This document shows, piece after piece, positions 47,771-61,736 of a stretch of 64,000 nt of DNA; within the stretch, counting starts at the first letter, position 1; every line of letters starts with the position of its first letter. This DNA is from Diprion similis. Lineage: Eukaryota > Arthropoda > Insecta > Hymenoptera > Diprionidae. The DNA lies in contig NC_060105.1 in the NCBI RefSeq assembly GCF_021155765.1, positions 4,278,001 through 4,342,000 on the forward strand, given 5' to 3'. A program made the position numbers and the translations under genes. The notes under the pieces were generated by a model. It made no database searches. It was given only the letters and a program-made list of their open reading frames with translations, and had not been told where the DNA came from.

Positions 47771-50700
47771 TTGGGCGAAAATTTCGACGACTTTGAAAAG
47801 TGCTGCAATTGTTTCTTTAGGGTACTTTTCCGACGTGATTTTGCGAGAGGAATCGATCTATCGCAGTCCCGATACGCTGCGAGCAACACCTGCAAAGTTA
47901 CAGCCGAAAAACTGCAGATTTTCATCGTCATTTCTCTGCTGCTGGTCCTAGCCTATTTTTCATGTGTTTTCTGAGTTCCTGGGCGTCGAATTAGTCTAAA
48001 AAGCGTCATACGGATCGATTCCCAGACAAAAGATTTTTCGGCCAAAAAAAATCCAACGCTAACCCCTTTGCATTTTTGGCGAAAATTTCGACGACTTTGA
48101 AAAGTGCTGCAATTAATTCTTTAGGGTACTATTCCGACGTGATTTTGCGAGAGGAATCGATCAATCGCAGTCCCGATACGCTGCGAGCAACACCTGCAAA
48201 GTTACAGCCGAGAAACTGCAGATTTCCATCGTCATTTCTCTGCTGCTGGTCCTAGGCTATTTTTCATGTGTTTTCTGAGTTCCTGGGCGTCGAATTAGTC
48301 TAAAAAGCGTCATACGGATCGATTCCCAGACTAAAGATTTTTCGGCCAAAAAAAATCCAAGGCTAACCCCTTTGCATTTTTGGCGAAAATTTCGACGACT
48401 TTGAAAAGTGCTGCAATTAATTCTTGAGGGTACTATTCCGACGTGATTTTGCGAGAGGAATCGATCAATCGCAGTCCCGATACGCTGCGAGCAACGCCTG
48501 CAAAGTTACAGCCGAAAAACTGCAGATTTTCATCGTCATTTCTCTGCTGCTGGTCCTAGGCTATTTTTCATGTGTTTTCTGAGTTCCTGGGCGTCGAATT
48601 AGTCTGAAAAGCGTCATACGGATCGATTCCCAGACAAAAGATTTTTCGGCCAAAAAAAATCCAAGGCTAACCCCTTTGCATTTTTGGCGAAAATTTCGAC
48701 GACTTTGAAAAGTGCTGCAACTAATTCTTTAGGGTACTATTCCGACGTGATTTTGCGAGAGGAATCGATCAATCGCAGTCCCGATACGCTGCGAGCAACA
48801 CCTGCAAAGTTACAGCCGAAAAACTGCAGATTTTCATCGTCATTTCTCTGCTGCTGGTCCTAGGCTATTTTTCATGTGTTTTCTGAGTTCCTGGGGGTCG
48901 AATTAGTCTAAAAAGCGTCATACGGATCGATTCCCAGACAAAAGATTTTTCGGCCAAAAAAAATCCAAGGCTAACCCCTTTGCATTTTGGGCGAAAATTT
49001 CGACGACTTTGAAAAGTGCTGCAATTGTTTCTTTAGGGTACTATTCCGACGTGATTTTGCGAGAGGAATCGATCTATCGCAGTCCCGATACGCTGCGAGC
49101 AACACCTGCAAAGTTACAGCCGAAAAACTGCAGATTTTCATCGTCATTTCTCTGCTGCTGGTCCTAGGCTATTTTTCATGTGTTTTCTGAGTTCCTGGGC
49201 GTCGAATTAGTCTAAAAAGCGTCATACGGATCGATTCCCAGACAAAAGATTTTTCGGCCAAAAAAAATCCAAGGCTAACCCCTTTGCATTTTTGGCGAAA
49301 ATTTCGACGACTTTGAAAAGTGCTGCAATTAATTCTTTAGGGTACTATTCCGACGTGATTTTGCGAGAGGAATCGATCAATCGCAGTCCCGATACGCTGC
49401 GAGCAACACCTGCAAAGTTACAGCCGAAAAACTGCAGATTTCCATCGTCATTTCTCTGCTGCTGGTCCTAGGCTATTTTTCATGTGTTTTCTGAGTTCCT
49501 GGGCGTCGAATTAGTCTAAAAAGCGTCATACGGATCGATTCCCAGACAAAAGATTTTTCGGCCAAAAAAAATCCAAGGCTAACCCCTTTGCATTTTTGGC
49601 GAAAATTTCGACGACTTTGAAAAGTGCTGCAATTAATTCTTTAGGGTACCATTCCGACGTGATTTTGCGAGAGGAATCGATCAACCGCAGTCCCGATACG
49701 CTGCGAGCAACACCTGCAAAGTTACAGCCGAAAAACTGCAGATTTTCATCGTCATTTCTCTGCTGCTGGTCCTAGGCTATTTTTCATGTGTTTTCTGAGT
49801 TCCTGGGCGTCGAATTAGTCTAAAAAGCGTCATACGGATCGATTCCCAGACAAAAGATTTTTCGGCCAAAAAAAATCCAAGGCTAACCCCTTTGCATTTT
49901 GGGCGAAAATTTCGACGACTTTGAAAAGTGCTGCAATTGTTTCTTTAGGGTACTTTTCCGACGTGATTTTGCGAGAGGAATCGATCTATCGCAGTCCCGA
50001 TACGCTGCGAGCAACACCTGCAAAGTTACAGCCGAAAAACTGCAGATTTTCATCGTCATTTCTCTGCTGCTGGTCCTAGCCTATTTTTCATGTGTTTTCT
50101 GAGTTCCTGGGCGTCGAATTAGTCTAAAAAGCGTCATACGGATCGATTCCCAGACAAAAGATTTTTCGGCCAAAAAAAATCCAAGGCTAACCCCTTTGCA
50201 TTTTTGGCGAAAATTTCGACGACTTTGAAAAGTGCTGCAATTAATTCTTTAGGGTACTATTCCGACGTGATTTTGCGAGAGGAATCGATCAATCGCAGTC
50301 CCGATACGCTGCGAGCAACACCTGCAAAGTTACAGCCGAGAAACTGCAGATTTCCATCGTCATTTCTCTGCTGCTGGTCCTAGGCTATTTTTCATGTGTT
50401 TTCTGAGTTCCTAGGCGTCGAATTAGTCTAAAAAGCGTCATACGGATCGATTCCCAGACTAAAGATTTTTCGGCCAAAAAAAATCCAAGGCTAACCCCTT
50501 TGCATTTTTGGCGAAAATTTCGACGACTTTGAAAAGTGCTGCAATTAATTCTTGAGGGTACTATTCCGACGTGATTTTGCGAGAGGAATCGATCAATCGC
50601 AGTCCCGATACGCTGCGAGCAACGCCTGCAAAGTTACAGCCGAAAAACTGCAGATTTTCATCGTCATTTCTCTGCTGCTGGTCCTAGGCTATTTTTCATG

Positions 50701-53700
50701 TGTTTTCTGAGTTCCTGGGCGTCGAATTAGTCTGAAAAGCGTCATACGGATCGATTCCCAGACAAAAGATTTTTCGGCCAAAAAAAATCCAAGGCTAACC
50801 CCTTTGCATTTTTGGCGAAAATTTCGACGACTTTGAAAAGTGCTGCAACTAATTCTTTAGGGTACTATTCCGACGTGATTTTGCGAGAGGAATCGATCAA
50901 TCGCAGTCCCGATACGCTGCGAGCAACACCTGCAAAGTTACAGCCGAAAAACTGCAGATTTTCATCGTCATTTCTCTGCTGCTGGTCCTAGGCTATTTTT
51001 CATGTGTTTTCTGAGTTCCTGGGCGTCGAATTAGTCTAAAAAGCGTCATACGGATCGATTCCCAGACAAAAGATTTTTCGTCCAAAAAAAATCCAAGGCT
51101 AACCCCTTTGCATTTTTGGCGTAAATTTCGACGACTTTGAAAAGTGCTGCAATTAATTCTTTAGGGTACTATTCCGACGTGATTTTGCGAGAGGAATCGA
51201 TCAATCGCAGTCCCGATACGCTGCGAGCAACACCTGCAAAGTTACAGCCGAAAAACTGCAGATTTTCATCGTCATTTCTCTGCTGCTGGTCCTAGGCTAT
51301 TTTTCATGTGTTTTCTGAGTTCCTGGGCGTCGAATTAGTCTAAAAAGCGTCATACGGATCGATTCCCAGACAAAAGATTTTTCGGCCAAAAAAAATCCAA
51401 GGCTAACCCCTTTGCATTTTTGGCGAAAATTTCGACGACTTTGAAAAGTGCTGCAATTAATTCTTTAGGGTACTATTCCGACGTGATTTTGCGAGAGGAA
51501 TCGATCAATCGCAGTCCCGATACGCTGCGAGCAACACCTGCAAAGTTACAGCCGAAAAACTGCAGATTTTCATCGTCATTTCTCTGCTGCTGGTCCTAGG
51601 CTATTTTTCATGTGTTTTCTGAGTTCCTGGGCGTCGAATTAGTCTAAAAAGCGTCATACGGATCGATTCCCAGACAAAAGATTTTTCTGCCAAAAAAAAT
51701 CCAAGGCTAACCCCTTTGCATTTTTGGCGAAAATTTCGACGACTTTGAAAAGTGCTGCAATTAATTCTTTAGGGTACCATTCCGACGTGATTTTGCGAGA
51801 GGAATCGATCAACCGCAGTCCCGATACGCTGCGAGCAACACCTGCAAAGTTACAGCCGAAAAACTGCAGATTTTCATCGTCATTTCTCTGCTGCTGGTCC
51901 TAGCCTATTTTTCATGTGTTTTCTGAGTTCCTGGGCGTCGAATTAGTCTAAAAAGCGTCATACGGATCGATTCCCAGACAAAAGATTTTTCGGCCAAAAA
52001 AAATCCAAGGCTAACCCCTTTGCATTTTTGGCGAAAATTTCGACGACTTTGAAAAGTGCTGCAATTAATTCTTTAGGGTACTATTCCGACGTGATTTTGC
52101 GAGAGGAATCGATCAATCGCAGTCCCGATACGCTGCGAGCAACACCTGCAAAGTTACAGCCGAAAAACTGCAGATTTTCATCGTCATTTCTCTGCTGCTG
52201 GTCCTAGGCTATTTTTCATGTGTTTTCTGAGTTCCTGGGCGTCGAATTAGTCTAAAAAGCGTCATACGGATCGATTCCCAGACAAAAGATTTTTCGGCCA
52301 AAAAAAATCCAAGGCTAACCCCTTTGCATTTTTGGCGAAAATTTCGACGACTTTGAAAAGTGCTGCAATTAATTCTTTAGGGTACTATTCCGACGTGATT
52401 TTGCGAGAGGAATCGATCAATCGCAGTCCCGATACGCTGCGAGCAACACCTGCAAAGTTACAGCCGAAAAACTGCAGATTTTCATCGTCATTTCTCTGCT
52501 GCTGGTCCTAGGCTATTTTTCATGTGTTTTCTGAGTTCCTGGGCGTCGAATTAGTCTAAAAAGCGTCATACGGATCGATTCCCAGACAAAAGATTTTTCG
52601 GCCAAAAAAAATCCAAGGCTAACCCCTTTGCATTTTTGGCGAAAATTTCGACGACTTTGAAAAGTGCTGCAATTAATTCTTTAGGGTACTATTCCGACGT
52701 GATTTTGCGAGAGGAATCGATCAATCGCAGTCCCGATACGCTGCGAGCAACACCTGCAAAGTTACAGCCGAAAAACTGCAGATTTTCATCGTCATTTCTC
52801 TGCTGCTGGTCCTAGGCTATTTTTCATGTGTTTTCTGAGTTCCTGGGCGTCGAATTAGTCTAAAAAGCGTCATACGGATCGATTCCCAGACAAAAGATTT
52901 TTCGGCCAAAAAAAATCCAAGGCTAACCCCTTTGCATTTTGGGCGAAAATTTCGACGACTTTGGAAAGTGCTGCAATTGTTTCTTTAGGGTACTTTTCCG
53001 ACGTGATTTTGCGAGAGGAATCGATCTATCGCAGTCCCGATACGCTGCGAGCAACACCTGCAAAGTTACAGCCGAAAAACTGCAGATTTTCATCGTCATT
53101 TCTCTGCTGCTGGTCCTAGCCTATTTTTCATGTGTTTTCTGAGTTCCTAGGCGCCGAATTAGTCTAAAAAGCGTCATACGGATCGATTCCCAGACAAAAG
53201 ATTTTTCGGCCAAAAAAAATCCAAGGCTAACCCCTTTGCATTTTTGGCGAAAATTTCGACGACTTTGAAAAGTGCTGCAACTAATTCTTTAGGGTACTAT
53301 TCCGACGTGATTTTGCGAGAGGAATCGATCAATCGCAGTCCCGATACGCTGCGAGCAACACCTGCAAAGTTACAGCCGAAAAACTGCAGATTTTCATCGT
53401 CATTTCTCTGCTGCTGGTCCTAGGCTATTTTTCATGTGTTTTCTGAGTTCCTGGGCGTCGAATTAGTCTAAAAAGCGTCATACGGATCGATTCCCAGACA
53501 AAAGATTTTTCGTCCAAAAAAAATCCAAGGCTAACCCCTTTGCATTTTTGGCGTAAATTTCGACGACTTTGAAAAGTGCTGCAATTAATTCTTTAGGGTA
53601 CTATTCCGACGTGATTTTGCGAGAGGAATCGATCAATCGCAGTCCCGATACGCTGCGAGCAACACCTGCAAAGTTACAGCCGAAAAACTGCAGATTTTCA

Positions 53701-56700
53701 TCGTCATTTCTCTGCTGCTGGTCCTAGGCTATTTTTCATGTGTTTTCTGAGTTCCTGGGCGTCGAATTAGTCTAAAAAGCGTCATACGGATCGATTCCCA
53801 GACAAAAGATTTTTCGGCCAAAAAAAATCCAAGGCTAACCCCTTTGCATTTTGGGCGAAAATTTCGACGACTTTGAAAAGTGCTGCAATTGTTTCTTTAG
53901 GGTACTTTTCCGACGTGATTTTGCGAGAGGAATCGATCTATCGCAGTCCCGATACGCTGCGAGCAACACCTGCAAAGTTACAGCCGAAAAACTGCAGATT
54001 TTCATCGTCATTTCTCTGCTGCTGGTCCTAGCCTATTTTTCATGTGTTTTCTGAGTTCCTGGGCGTCGAATTAGTCTAAAAAGCGTCATACGGATCGATT
54101 CCCAGACAAAAGATTTTTCGGCCAAAAAAAATCCAACGCTAACCCCTTTGCATTTTTGGCGAAAATTTCGACGACTTTGAAAAGTGCTGCAATTAATTCT
54201 TTAGGGTACTATTCCGACGTGATTTTGCGAGAGGAATCGATCAATCGCAGTCCCGATACGCTGCGAGCAACACCTGCAAAGTTACAGCCGAGAAACTGCA
54301 GATTTCCATCGTCATTTCTCTGCTGCTGGTCCTAGGCTATTTTTCATGTGTTTTCTGAGTTCCTGGGCGTCGAATTAGTCTAAAAAGCGTCATACGGATC
54401 GATTCCCAGACTAAAGATTTTTCGGCCAAAAAAAATCCAAGGCTAACCCCTTTGCATTTTTGGCGAAAATTTCGACGACTTTGAAAAGTGCTGCAATTAA
54501 TTCTTGAGGGTACTATTCCGACGTGATTTTGCGAGAGGAATCGATCAATCGCAGTCCCGATACGCTGCGAGCAACGCCTGCAAAGTTACAGCCGAAAAAC
54601 TGCAGATTTTCATCGTCATTTCTCTGCTGCTGGTCCTAGGCTATTTTTCATGTGTTTTCTGAGTTCCTGGGCGTCGAATTAGTCTGAAAAGCGTCATACG
54701 GATCGATTCCCAGACAAAAGATTTTTCGGCCAAAAAAAATCCAAGGCTAACCCCTTTGCATTTTTGGCGAAAATTTCGACGACTTTGAAAAGTGCTGCAA
54801 CTAATTCTTTAGGGTACTATTCCGACGTGATTTTGCGAGAGGAATCGATCAATCGCAGTCCCGATACGCTGCGAGCAACACCTGCAAAGTTACAGCCGAA
54901 AAACTGCAGATTTTCATCGTCATTTCTCTGCTGCTGGTCCTAGGCTATTTTTCATGTGTTTTCTGAGTTCCTGGGGGTCGAATTAGTCTAAAAAGCGTCA
55001 TACGGATCGATTCCCAGACAAAAGATTTTTCGGCCAAAAAAAATCCAAGGCTAACCCCTTTGCATTTTGGGCGAAAATTTCGACGACTTTGAAAAGTGCT
55101 GCAATTGTTTCTTTAGGGTACTATTCCGACGTGATTTTGCGAGAGGAATCGATCTATCGCAGTCCCGATACGCTGCGAGCAACACCTGCAAAGTTACAGC
55201 CGAAAAACTGCAGATTTTCATCGTCATTTCTCTGCTGCTGGTCCTAGGCTATTTTTCATGTGTTTTCTGAGTTCCTGGGCGTCGAATTAGTCTAAAAAGC
55301 GTCATACGGATCGATTCCCAGACAAAAGATTTTTCGGCCAAAAAAAATCCAAGGCTAACCCCTTTGCATTTTTGGCGAAAATTTCGACGACTTTGAAAAG
55401 TGCTGCAATTAATTCTTTAGGGTACTATTCCGACGTGATTTTGCGAGAGGAATCGATCAATCGCAGTCCCGATACGCTGCGAGCAACACCTGCAAAGTTA
55501 CAGCCGAAAAACTGCAGATTTCCATCGTCATTTCTCTGCTGCTGGTCCTAGGCTATTTTTCATGTGTTTTCTGAGTTCCTGGGCGTCGAATTAGTCTAAA
55601 AAGCGTCATACGGATCGATTCCCAGACAAAAGATTTTTCGGCCAAAAAAAATCCAAGGCTAACCCCTTTGCATTTTTGGCGAAAATTTCGACGACTTTGA
55701 AAAGTGCTGCAATTAATTCTTTAGGGTACCATTCCGACGTGATTTTGCGAGAGGAATCGATCAACCGCAGTCCCGATACGCTGCGAGCAACACCTGCAAA
55801 GTTACAGCCGAAAAACTGCAGATTTTCATCGTCATTTCTCTGCTGCTGGTCCTAGGCTATTTTTCATGTGTTTTCTGAGTTCCTGGGCGTCGAATTAGTC
55901 TAAAAAGCGTCATACGGATCGATTCCCAGACAAAAGATTTTTCGGCCAAAAAAAATCCAAGGCTAACCCCTTTGCATTTTGGGCGAAAATTTCGACGACT
56001 TTGAAAAGTGCTGCAATTGTTTCTTTAGGGTACTTTTCCGACGTGATTTTGCGAGAGGAATCGATCTATCGCAGTCCCGATACGCTGCGAGCAACACCTG
56101 CAAAGTTACAGCCGAAAAACTGCAGATTTTCATCGTCATTTCTCTGCTGCTGGTCCTAGCCTATTTTTCATGTGTTTTCTGAGTTCCTGGGCGTCGAATT
56201 AGTCTAAAAAGCGTCATACGGATCGATTCCCAGACAAAAGATTTTTCGGCCAAAAAAAATCCAAGGCTAACCCCTTTGCATTTTTGGCGAAAATTTCGAC
56301 GACTTTGAAAAGTGCTGCAATTAATTCTTTAGGGTACTATTCCGACGTGATTTTGCGAGAGGAATCGATCAATCGCAGTCCCGATACGCTGCGAGCAACA
56401 CCTGCAAAGTTACAGCCGAGAAACTGCAGATTTCCATCGTCATTTCTCTGCTGCTGGTCCTAGGCTATTTTTCATGTGTTTTCTGAGTTCCTGGGCGTCG
56501 AATTAGTCTAAAAAGCGTCATACGGATCGATTCCCAGACTAAAGATTTTTCGGCCAAAAAAAATCCAAGGCTAACCCCTTTGCATTTTTGGCGAAAATTT
56601 CGACGACTTTGAAAAGTGCTGCAATTAATTCTTGAGGGTACTATTCCGACGTGATTTTGCGAGAGGAATCGATCAATCGCAGTCCCGATACGCTGCGAGC

Positions 56701-59700
56701 AACGCCTGCAAAGTTACAGCCGAAAAACTGCAGATTTTCATCGTCATTTCTCTGCTGCTGGTCCTAGGCTATTTTTCATGTGTTTTCTGAGTTCCTGGGC
56801 GTCGAATTAGTCTGAAAAGCGTCATACGGATCGATTCCCAGACAAAAGATTTTTCGGCCAAAAAAAATCCAAGGCTAACCCCTTTGCATTTTTGGCGAAA
56901 ATTTCGACGACTTTGAAAAGTGCTGCAACTAATTCTTTAGGGTACTATTCCGACGTGATTTTGCGAGAGGAATCGATCAATCGCAGTCCCGATACGCTGC
57001 GAGCAACACCTGCAAAGTTACAGCCGAAAAACTGCAGATTTTCATCGTCATTTCTCTGCTGCTGGTCCTAGGCTATTTTTCATGTGTTTTCTGAGTTCCT
57101 GGGCGTCGAATTAGTCTAAAAAGCGTCATACGGATCGATTCCCAGACAAAAGATTTTTCGTCCAAAAAAAATCCAAGGCTAACCCCTTTGCATTTTTGGC
57201 GTAAATTTCGACGACTTTGAAAAGTGCTGCAATTAATTCTTTAGGGTACTATTCCGACGTGATTTTGCGAGAGGAATCGATCAATCGCAGTCCCGATACG
57301 CTGCGAGCAACACCTGCAAAGTTACAGCCGAAAAACTGCAGATTTTCATCGTCATTTCTCTGCTGCTGGTCCTAGGCTATTTTTCATGTGTTTTCTGAGT
57401 TCCTGGGCGTCGAATTAGTCTAAAAAGCGTCATACGGATCGATTCCCAGACAAAAGATTTTTCGGCCAAAAAAAATCCAAGGCTAACCCCTTTGCATTTT
57501 TGGCGAAAATTTCGACGACTTTGAAAAGTGCTGCAATTAATTCTTTAGGGTACTATTCCGACGTGATTTTGCGAGAGGAATCGATCAATCGCAGTCCCGA
57601 TACGCTGCGAGCAACACCTGCAAAGTTACAGCCGAAAAACTGCAGATTTTCATCGTCATTTCTCTGCTGCTGGTCCTAGGCTATTTTTCATGTGTTTTCT
57701 GAGTTCCTGGGCGTCGAATTAGTCTAAAAAGCGTCATACGGATCGATTCCCAGACAAAAGATTTTTCTGCCAAAAAAAATCCAAGGCTAACCCCTTTGCA
57801 TTTTTGGCGAAAATTTCGACGACTTTGAAAAGTGCTGCAATTAATTCTTTAGGGTACCATTCCGACGTGATTTTGCGAGAGGAATCGATCAACCGCAGTC
57901 CCGATACGCTGCGAGCAACACCTGCAAAGTTACAGCCGAAAAACTGCAGATTTTCATCGTCATTTCTCTGCTGCTGGTCCTAGCCTATTTTTCATGTGTT
58001 TTCTGAGTTCCTGGGCGTCGAATTAGTCTAAAAAGCGTCATACGGATCGATTCCCAGACAAAAGATTTTTCGGCCAAAAAAAATCCAAGGCTAACCCCTT
58101 TGCATTTTTGGCGAAAATTTCGACGACTTTGAAAAGTGCTGCAATTAATTCTTTAGGGTACTATTCCGACGTGATTTTGCGAGAGGAATCGATCAATCGC
58201 AGTCCCGATACGCTGCGAGCAACACCTGCAAAGTTACAGCCGAAAAACTGCAGATTTTCATCGTCATTTCTCTGCTGCTGGTCCTAGGCTATTTTTCATG
58301 TGTTTTCTGAGTTCCTGGGCGTCGAATTAGTCTAAAAAGCGTCATACGGATCGATTCCCAGACAAAAGATTTTTCGGCCAAAAAAAATCCAAGGCTAACC
58401 CCTTTGCATTTTTGGCGAAAATTTCGACGACTTTGAAAAGTGCTGCAATTAATTCTTTAGGGTACTATTCCGACGTGATTTTGCGAGAGGAATCGATCAA
58501 TCGCAGTCCCGATACGCTGCGAGCAACACCTGCAAAGTTACAGCCGAAAAACTGCAGATTTTCATCGTCATTTCTCTGCTGCTGGTCCTAGGCTATTTTT
58601 CATGTGTTTTCTGAGTTCCTGGGCGTCGAATTAGTCTAAAAAGCGTCATACGGATCGATTCCCAGACAAAAGATTTTTCGGCCAAAAAAAATCCAAGGCT
58701 AACCCCTTTGCATTTTTGGCGAAAATTTCGACGACTTTGAAAAGTGCTGCAATTAATTCTTTAGGGTACTATTCCGACGTGATTTTGCGAGAGGAATCGA
58801 TCAATCGCAGTCCCGATACGCTGCGAGCAACACCTGCAAAGTTACAGCCGAAAAACTGCAGATTTTCATCGTCATTTCTCTGCTGCTGGTCCTAGGCTAT
58901 TTTTCATGTGTTTTCTGAGTTCCTGGGCGTCGAATTAGTCTAAAAAGCGTCATACGGATCGATTCCCAGACAAAAGATTTTTCGGCCAAAAAAAATCCAA
59001 GGCTAACCCCTTTGCATTTTGGGCGAAAATTTCGACGACTTTGGAAAGTGCTGCAATTGTTTCTTTAGGGTACTTTTCCGACGTGATTTTGCGAGAGGAA
59101 TCGATCTATCGCAGTCCCGATACGCTGCGAGCAACACCTGCAAAGTTACAGCCGAAAAACTGCAGATTTTCATCGTCATTTCTCTGCTGCTGGTCCTAGC
59201 CTATTTTTCATGTGTTTTCTGAGTTCCTAGGCGCCGAATTAGTCTAAAAAGCGTCATACGGATCGATTCCCAGACAAAAGATTTTTCGGCCAAAAAAAAT
59301 CCAAGGCTAACCCCTTTGCATTTTTGGCGAAAATTTCGACGACTTTGAAAAGTGCTGCAACTAATTCTTTAGGGTACTATTCCGACGTGATTTTGCGAGA
59401 GGAATCGATCAATCGCAGTCCCGATACGCTGCGAGCAACACCTGCAAAGTTACAGCCGAAAAACTGCAGATTTTCATCGTCATTTCTCTGCTGCTGGTCC
59501 TAGGCTATTTTTCATGTGTTTTCTGAGTTCCTGGGCGTCGAATTAGTCTAAAAAGCGTCATACGGATCGATTCCCAGACAAAAGATTTTTCGTCCAAAAA
59601 AAATCCAAGGCTAACCCCTTTGCATTTTTGGCGTAAATTTCGACGACTTTGAAAAGTGCTGCAATTAATTCTTTAGGGTACTATTCCGACGTGATTTTGC

Positions 59701-59930
59701 GAGAGGAATCGATCAATCGCAGTCCCGATACGCTGCGAGCAACACCTGCAAAGTTACAGCCGAAAAACTGCAGATTTTCATCGTCATTTCTCTGCTGCTG
59801 GTCCTAGGCTATTTTTCATGTGTTTTCTGAGTTCCTGGGCGTCGAATTAGTCTAAAAAGCGTCATACGGATCGATTCCCAGACAAAAGATTTTTCGGCCA
59901 AAAAAAATCCAAGGCTAACCCCTTCGCATT
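47771..59930. repeat. Tandem duplication of a 20-monomer block (2 x 6,080 bp)
   Basis: Rare variants recur at exactly 6,080 bases (20 x 304): ATCCAACGCTAACC at 48,051 and 54,131, CTAGGCGCCGAATT near 53,148 and 59,228, ATTTTTCTGCC near 51,688 and 57,768, TTTTTCGTCC near 51,080 and 57,160, and TTTTGGGCG monomers at 47,771/53,851, 48,987/55,067, 49,899/55,979 and 52,939/59,019. The match stops beyond about 59,930, and before 47,771 the preceding units differ. The edges are therefore known only to within about one monomer. Confidence 0.88.
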
Positions 59931-61736
59931 TTTGGCGAAAATTTCGACGACTTTGAAAAGTGCTGCAATTAATTCTTTAGGGTACTATTCCGACGTGATT
60001 TTGCGAGAGGAATCGATCAATCGCAGTCCCGATACGCTGCGAGCAACACCTGCAAAGTTACAGCCGAAAAACTGCAGATTTTCATCGTCATTTCTCTGCT
60101 GCTGGTCCTAGGCTATTTTTCATGTGTTTTCTGAGTTCCTGGGCGTCGAATTAGTCTAAAAAGCGTCATACGGATCGATTCCCAGACTAAAGATTTTTCG
60201 GCCAAAAAAAATCCAAGGCTAACCCCTTTGCATTTTTGGCGAAAATTTCGACGACTTTGAAAAGTGCTGCAATTAATTCTTTAGGGTACTATTCCGACGT
60301 GATTTTGCGAGAGGAATCGATCAATCGCAGTCCCGATACGCTGCGAGCAACACCTGCAAAGTTACAGCCGAAAAACTGCAGATTTTCATCGTCATTTCTC
60401 TGCTGCTGGTCCTAGGCTATTTTTCATGTGTTTTCTGAGTTCCTGGGCGTCGAATTAGTCTAAAAAGCGTCATACGGATCGATTCCCAGACAAAAGATTT
60501 TTCGGCCAAAAAAAATCCAAGGCTAACCCCTTTGCATTTTTGGCGAAAATTTCGACGACTTTGAAAAGTGCTGCAATTAATTCTTTAGGGTACCATTCCG
60601 ACGTGATTTTGCGAGAGGAATCGATCAACCGCAGTCCCGATACGCTGCGAGCAACACCTGCAAAGTTACAGCCGAAAAACTGCAGATTTTCATCGTCATT
60701 TCTCTGCTGCTGGTCCTAGGCTATTTTTCATGTGTTTTCTGAGTTCCTGGGCGTCGAATTAGTCTAAAAAGCGTCATACGGATCGATTCCCAGACAAAAG
60801 ATTTTTCGGCCAAAAAAAATCCAAGGCTAACCCCTTTGCATTTTGGGCGAAAATTTCGACGACTTTGAAAAGTGCTGCAATTGTTTCTTTAGGGTACTTT
60901 TCCGACGTGATTTTGCGAGAGGAATCGATCTATCGCAGTCCCGATACGCTGCGAGCAACACCTGCAAAGTTACAGCCGAAAAACTGCAGATTTTCATCGT
61001 CATTTCTCTGCTGCTGGTCCTAGCCTATTTTTCATGTGTTTTCTGAGTTCCTGGGCGTCGAATTAGTCTAAAAAGCGTCATACGGATCGATTCCCAGACA
61101 AAAGATTTTTCGGCCAAAAAAAATCCAAGGCTAACCCCTTTGCATTTTTGGCGAAAATTTCGACGACTTTGAAAAGTGCTGCAATTAATTCTTTAGGGTA
61201 CTATTCCGACGTGATTTTGCGAGAGGAATCGATCAATCGCAGTCCCGATACGCTGCGAGCAACACCTGCAAAGTTACAGCCGAAAAACTGCAGATTTTCA
61301 TCGTCATTTCTCTGCTGCTGGTCCTAGGCTATTTTTCATGTGTTTTCTGAGTTCCTGGGGGTCGAATTAGTCTAAAAAGCGTCATACGGATCGATTCCCA
61401 GACAAAAGATTTTTCGGCCAAAAAAAATCCAAGGCTAACCCCTTTGCATTTTTGGCGAAAATTTCGACGACTTTGAAAAGTGCTGCAATTAATTCTTTAG
61501 GGTACTATTCCGACGTGATTTTGCGAGAGGAATCGATCAATCGCAGTCCCGATACGCTGCGAGCAACACCTGCAAAGTTACAGCCGAAAAACTGCAGATT
61601 TTCATCGTCATTTCTCTGCTGCTGGTCCTAGGCTATTTTTCATGTGTTTTCTGAGTTCCTGGGCGTCGAATTAGTCTAAAAAGCGTCATACGGATCGATT
61701 CCCAGACAAAAGATTTTTCGGCCAAAAAAAATCCAA

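Larger units (their letters stand above)
29441..61736. repeat. 304-bp satellite array, about 106 copies
   Basis: Direct head-to-tail repeats with a 304-base unit. Using TGGGCGTCGA as a marker, the first two spacings are 291 and 312 bases; from 30,044 to 61,660 there are exactly 104 units with no net length change. Each unit carries a T-rich ATTTTTCGGCC followed by an A8 run, two ATCGAT palindromes and a CTGCTGCTGGTCCTAG block. Monomers differ mostly by a few shared single-base variants, arranged in higher-order patterns. The first one to two monomers are strongly diverged, as usual at an array edge. No protein function is supported. The array is probably pericentromeric or other heterochromatic DNA; this is inference. 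Confidence 0.97.

Noticed and set aside
31659..61046. A recurring 67-codon frame in about twenty satellite monomers
   Set aside because: The frame starts at TTG, not ATG. It exists only where AATTGTTTC replaces the common AATTAATTC and so removes a stop, and it has no splice or promoter context. It is a by-product of monomer variants, not a gene family.
29441..61736. Regularly spaced repeats as a CRISPR-like array
   Set aside because: The whole 304-base unit is repeated with no unique spacers, and the surrounding genes are eukaryotic.
29441..61736. CENP-B box in the satellite
   Set aside because: I looked on both strands for the TTCG(N4)A(N2)CGGG core and found only partial matches near TTCGACGCCCAGG. 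A centromere role cannot be argued from this.
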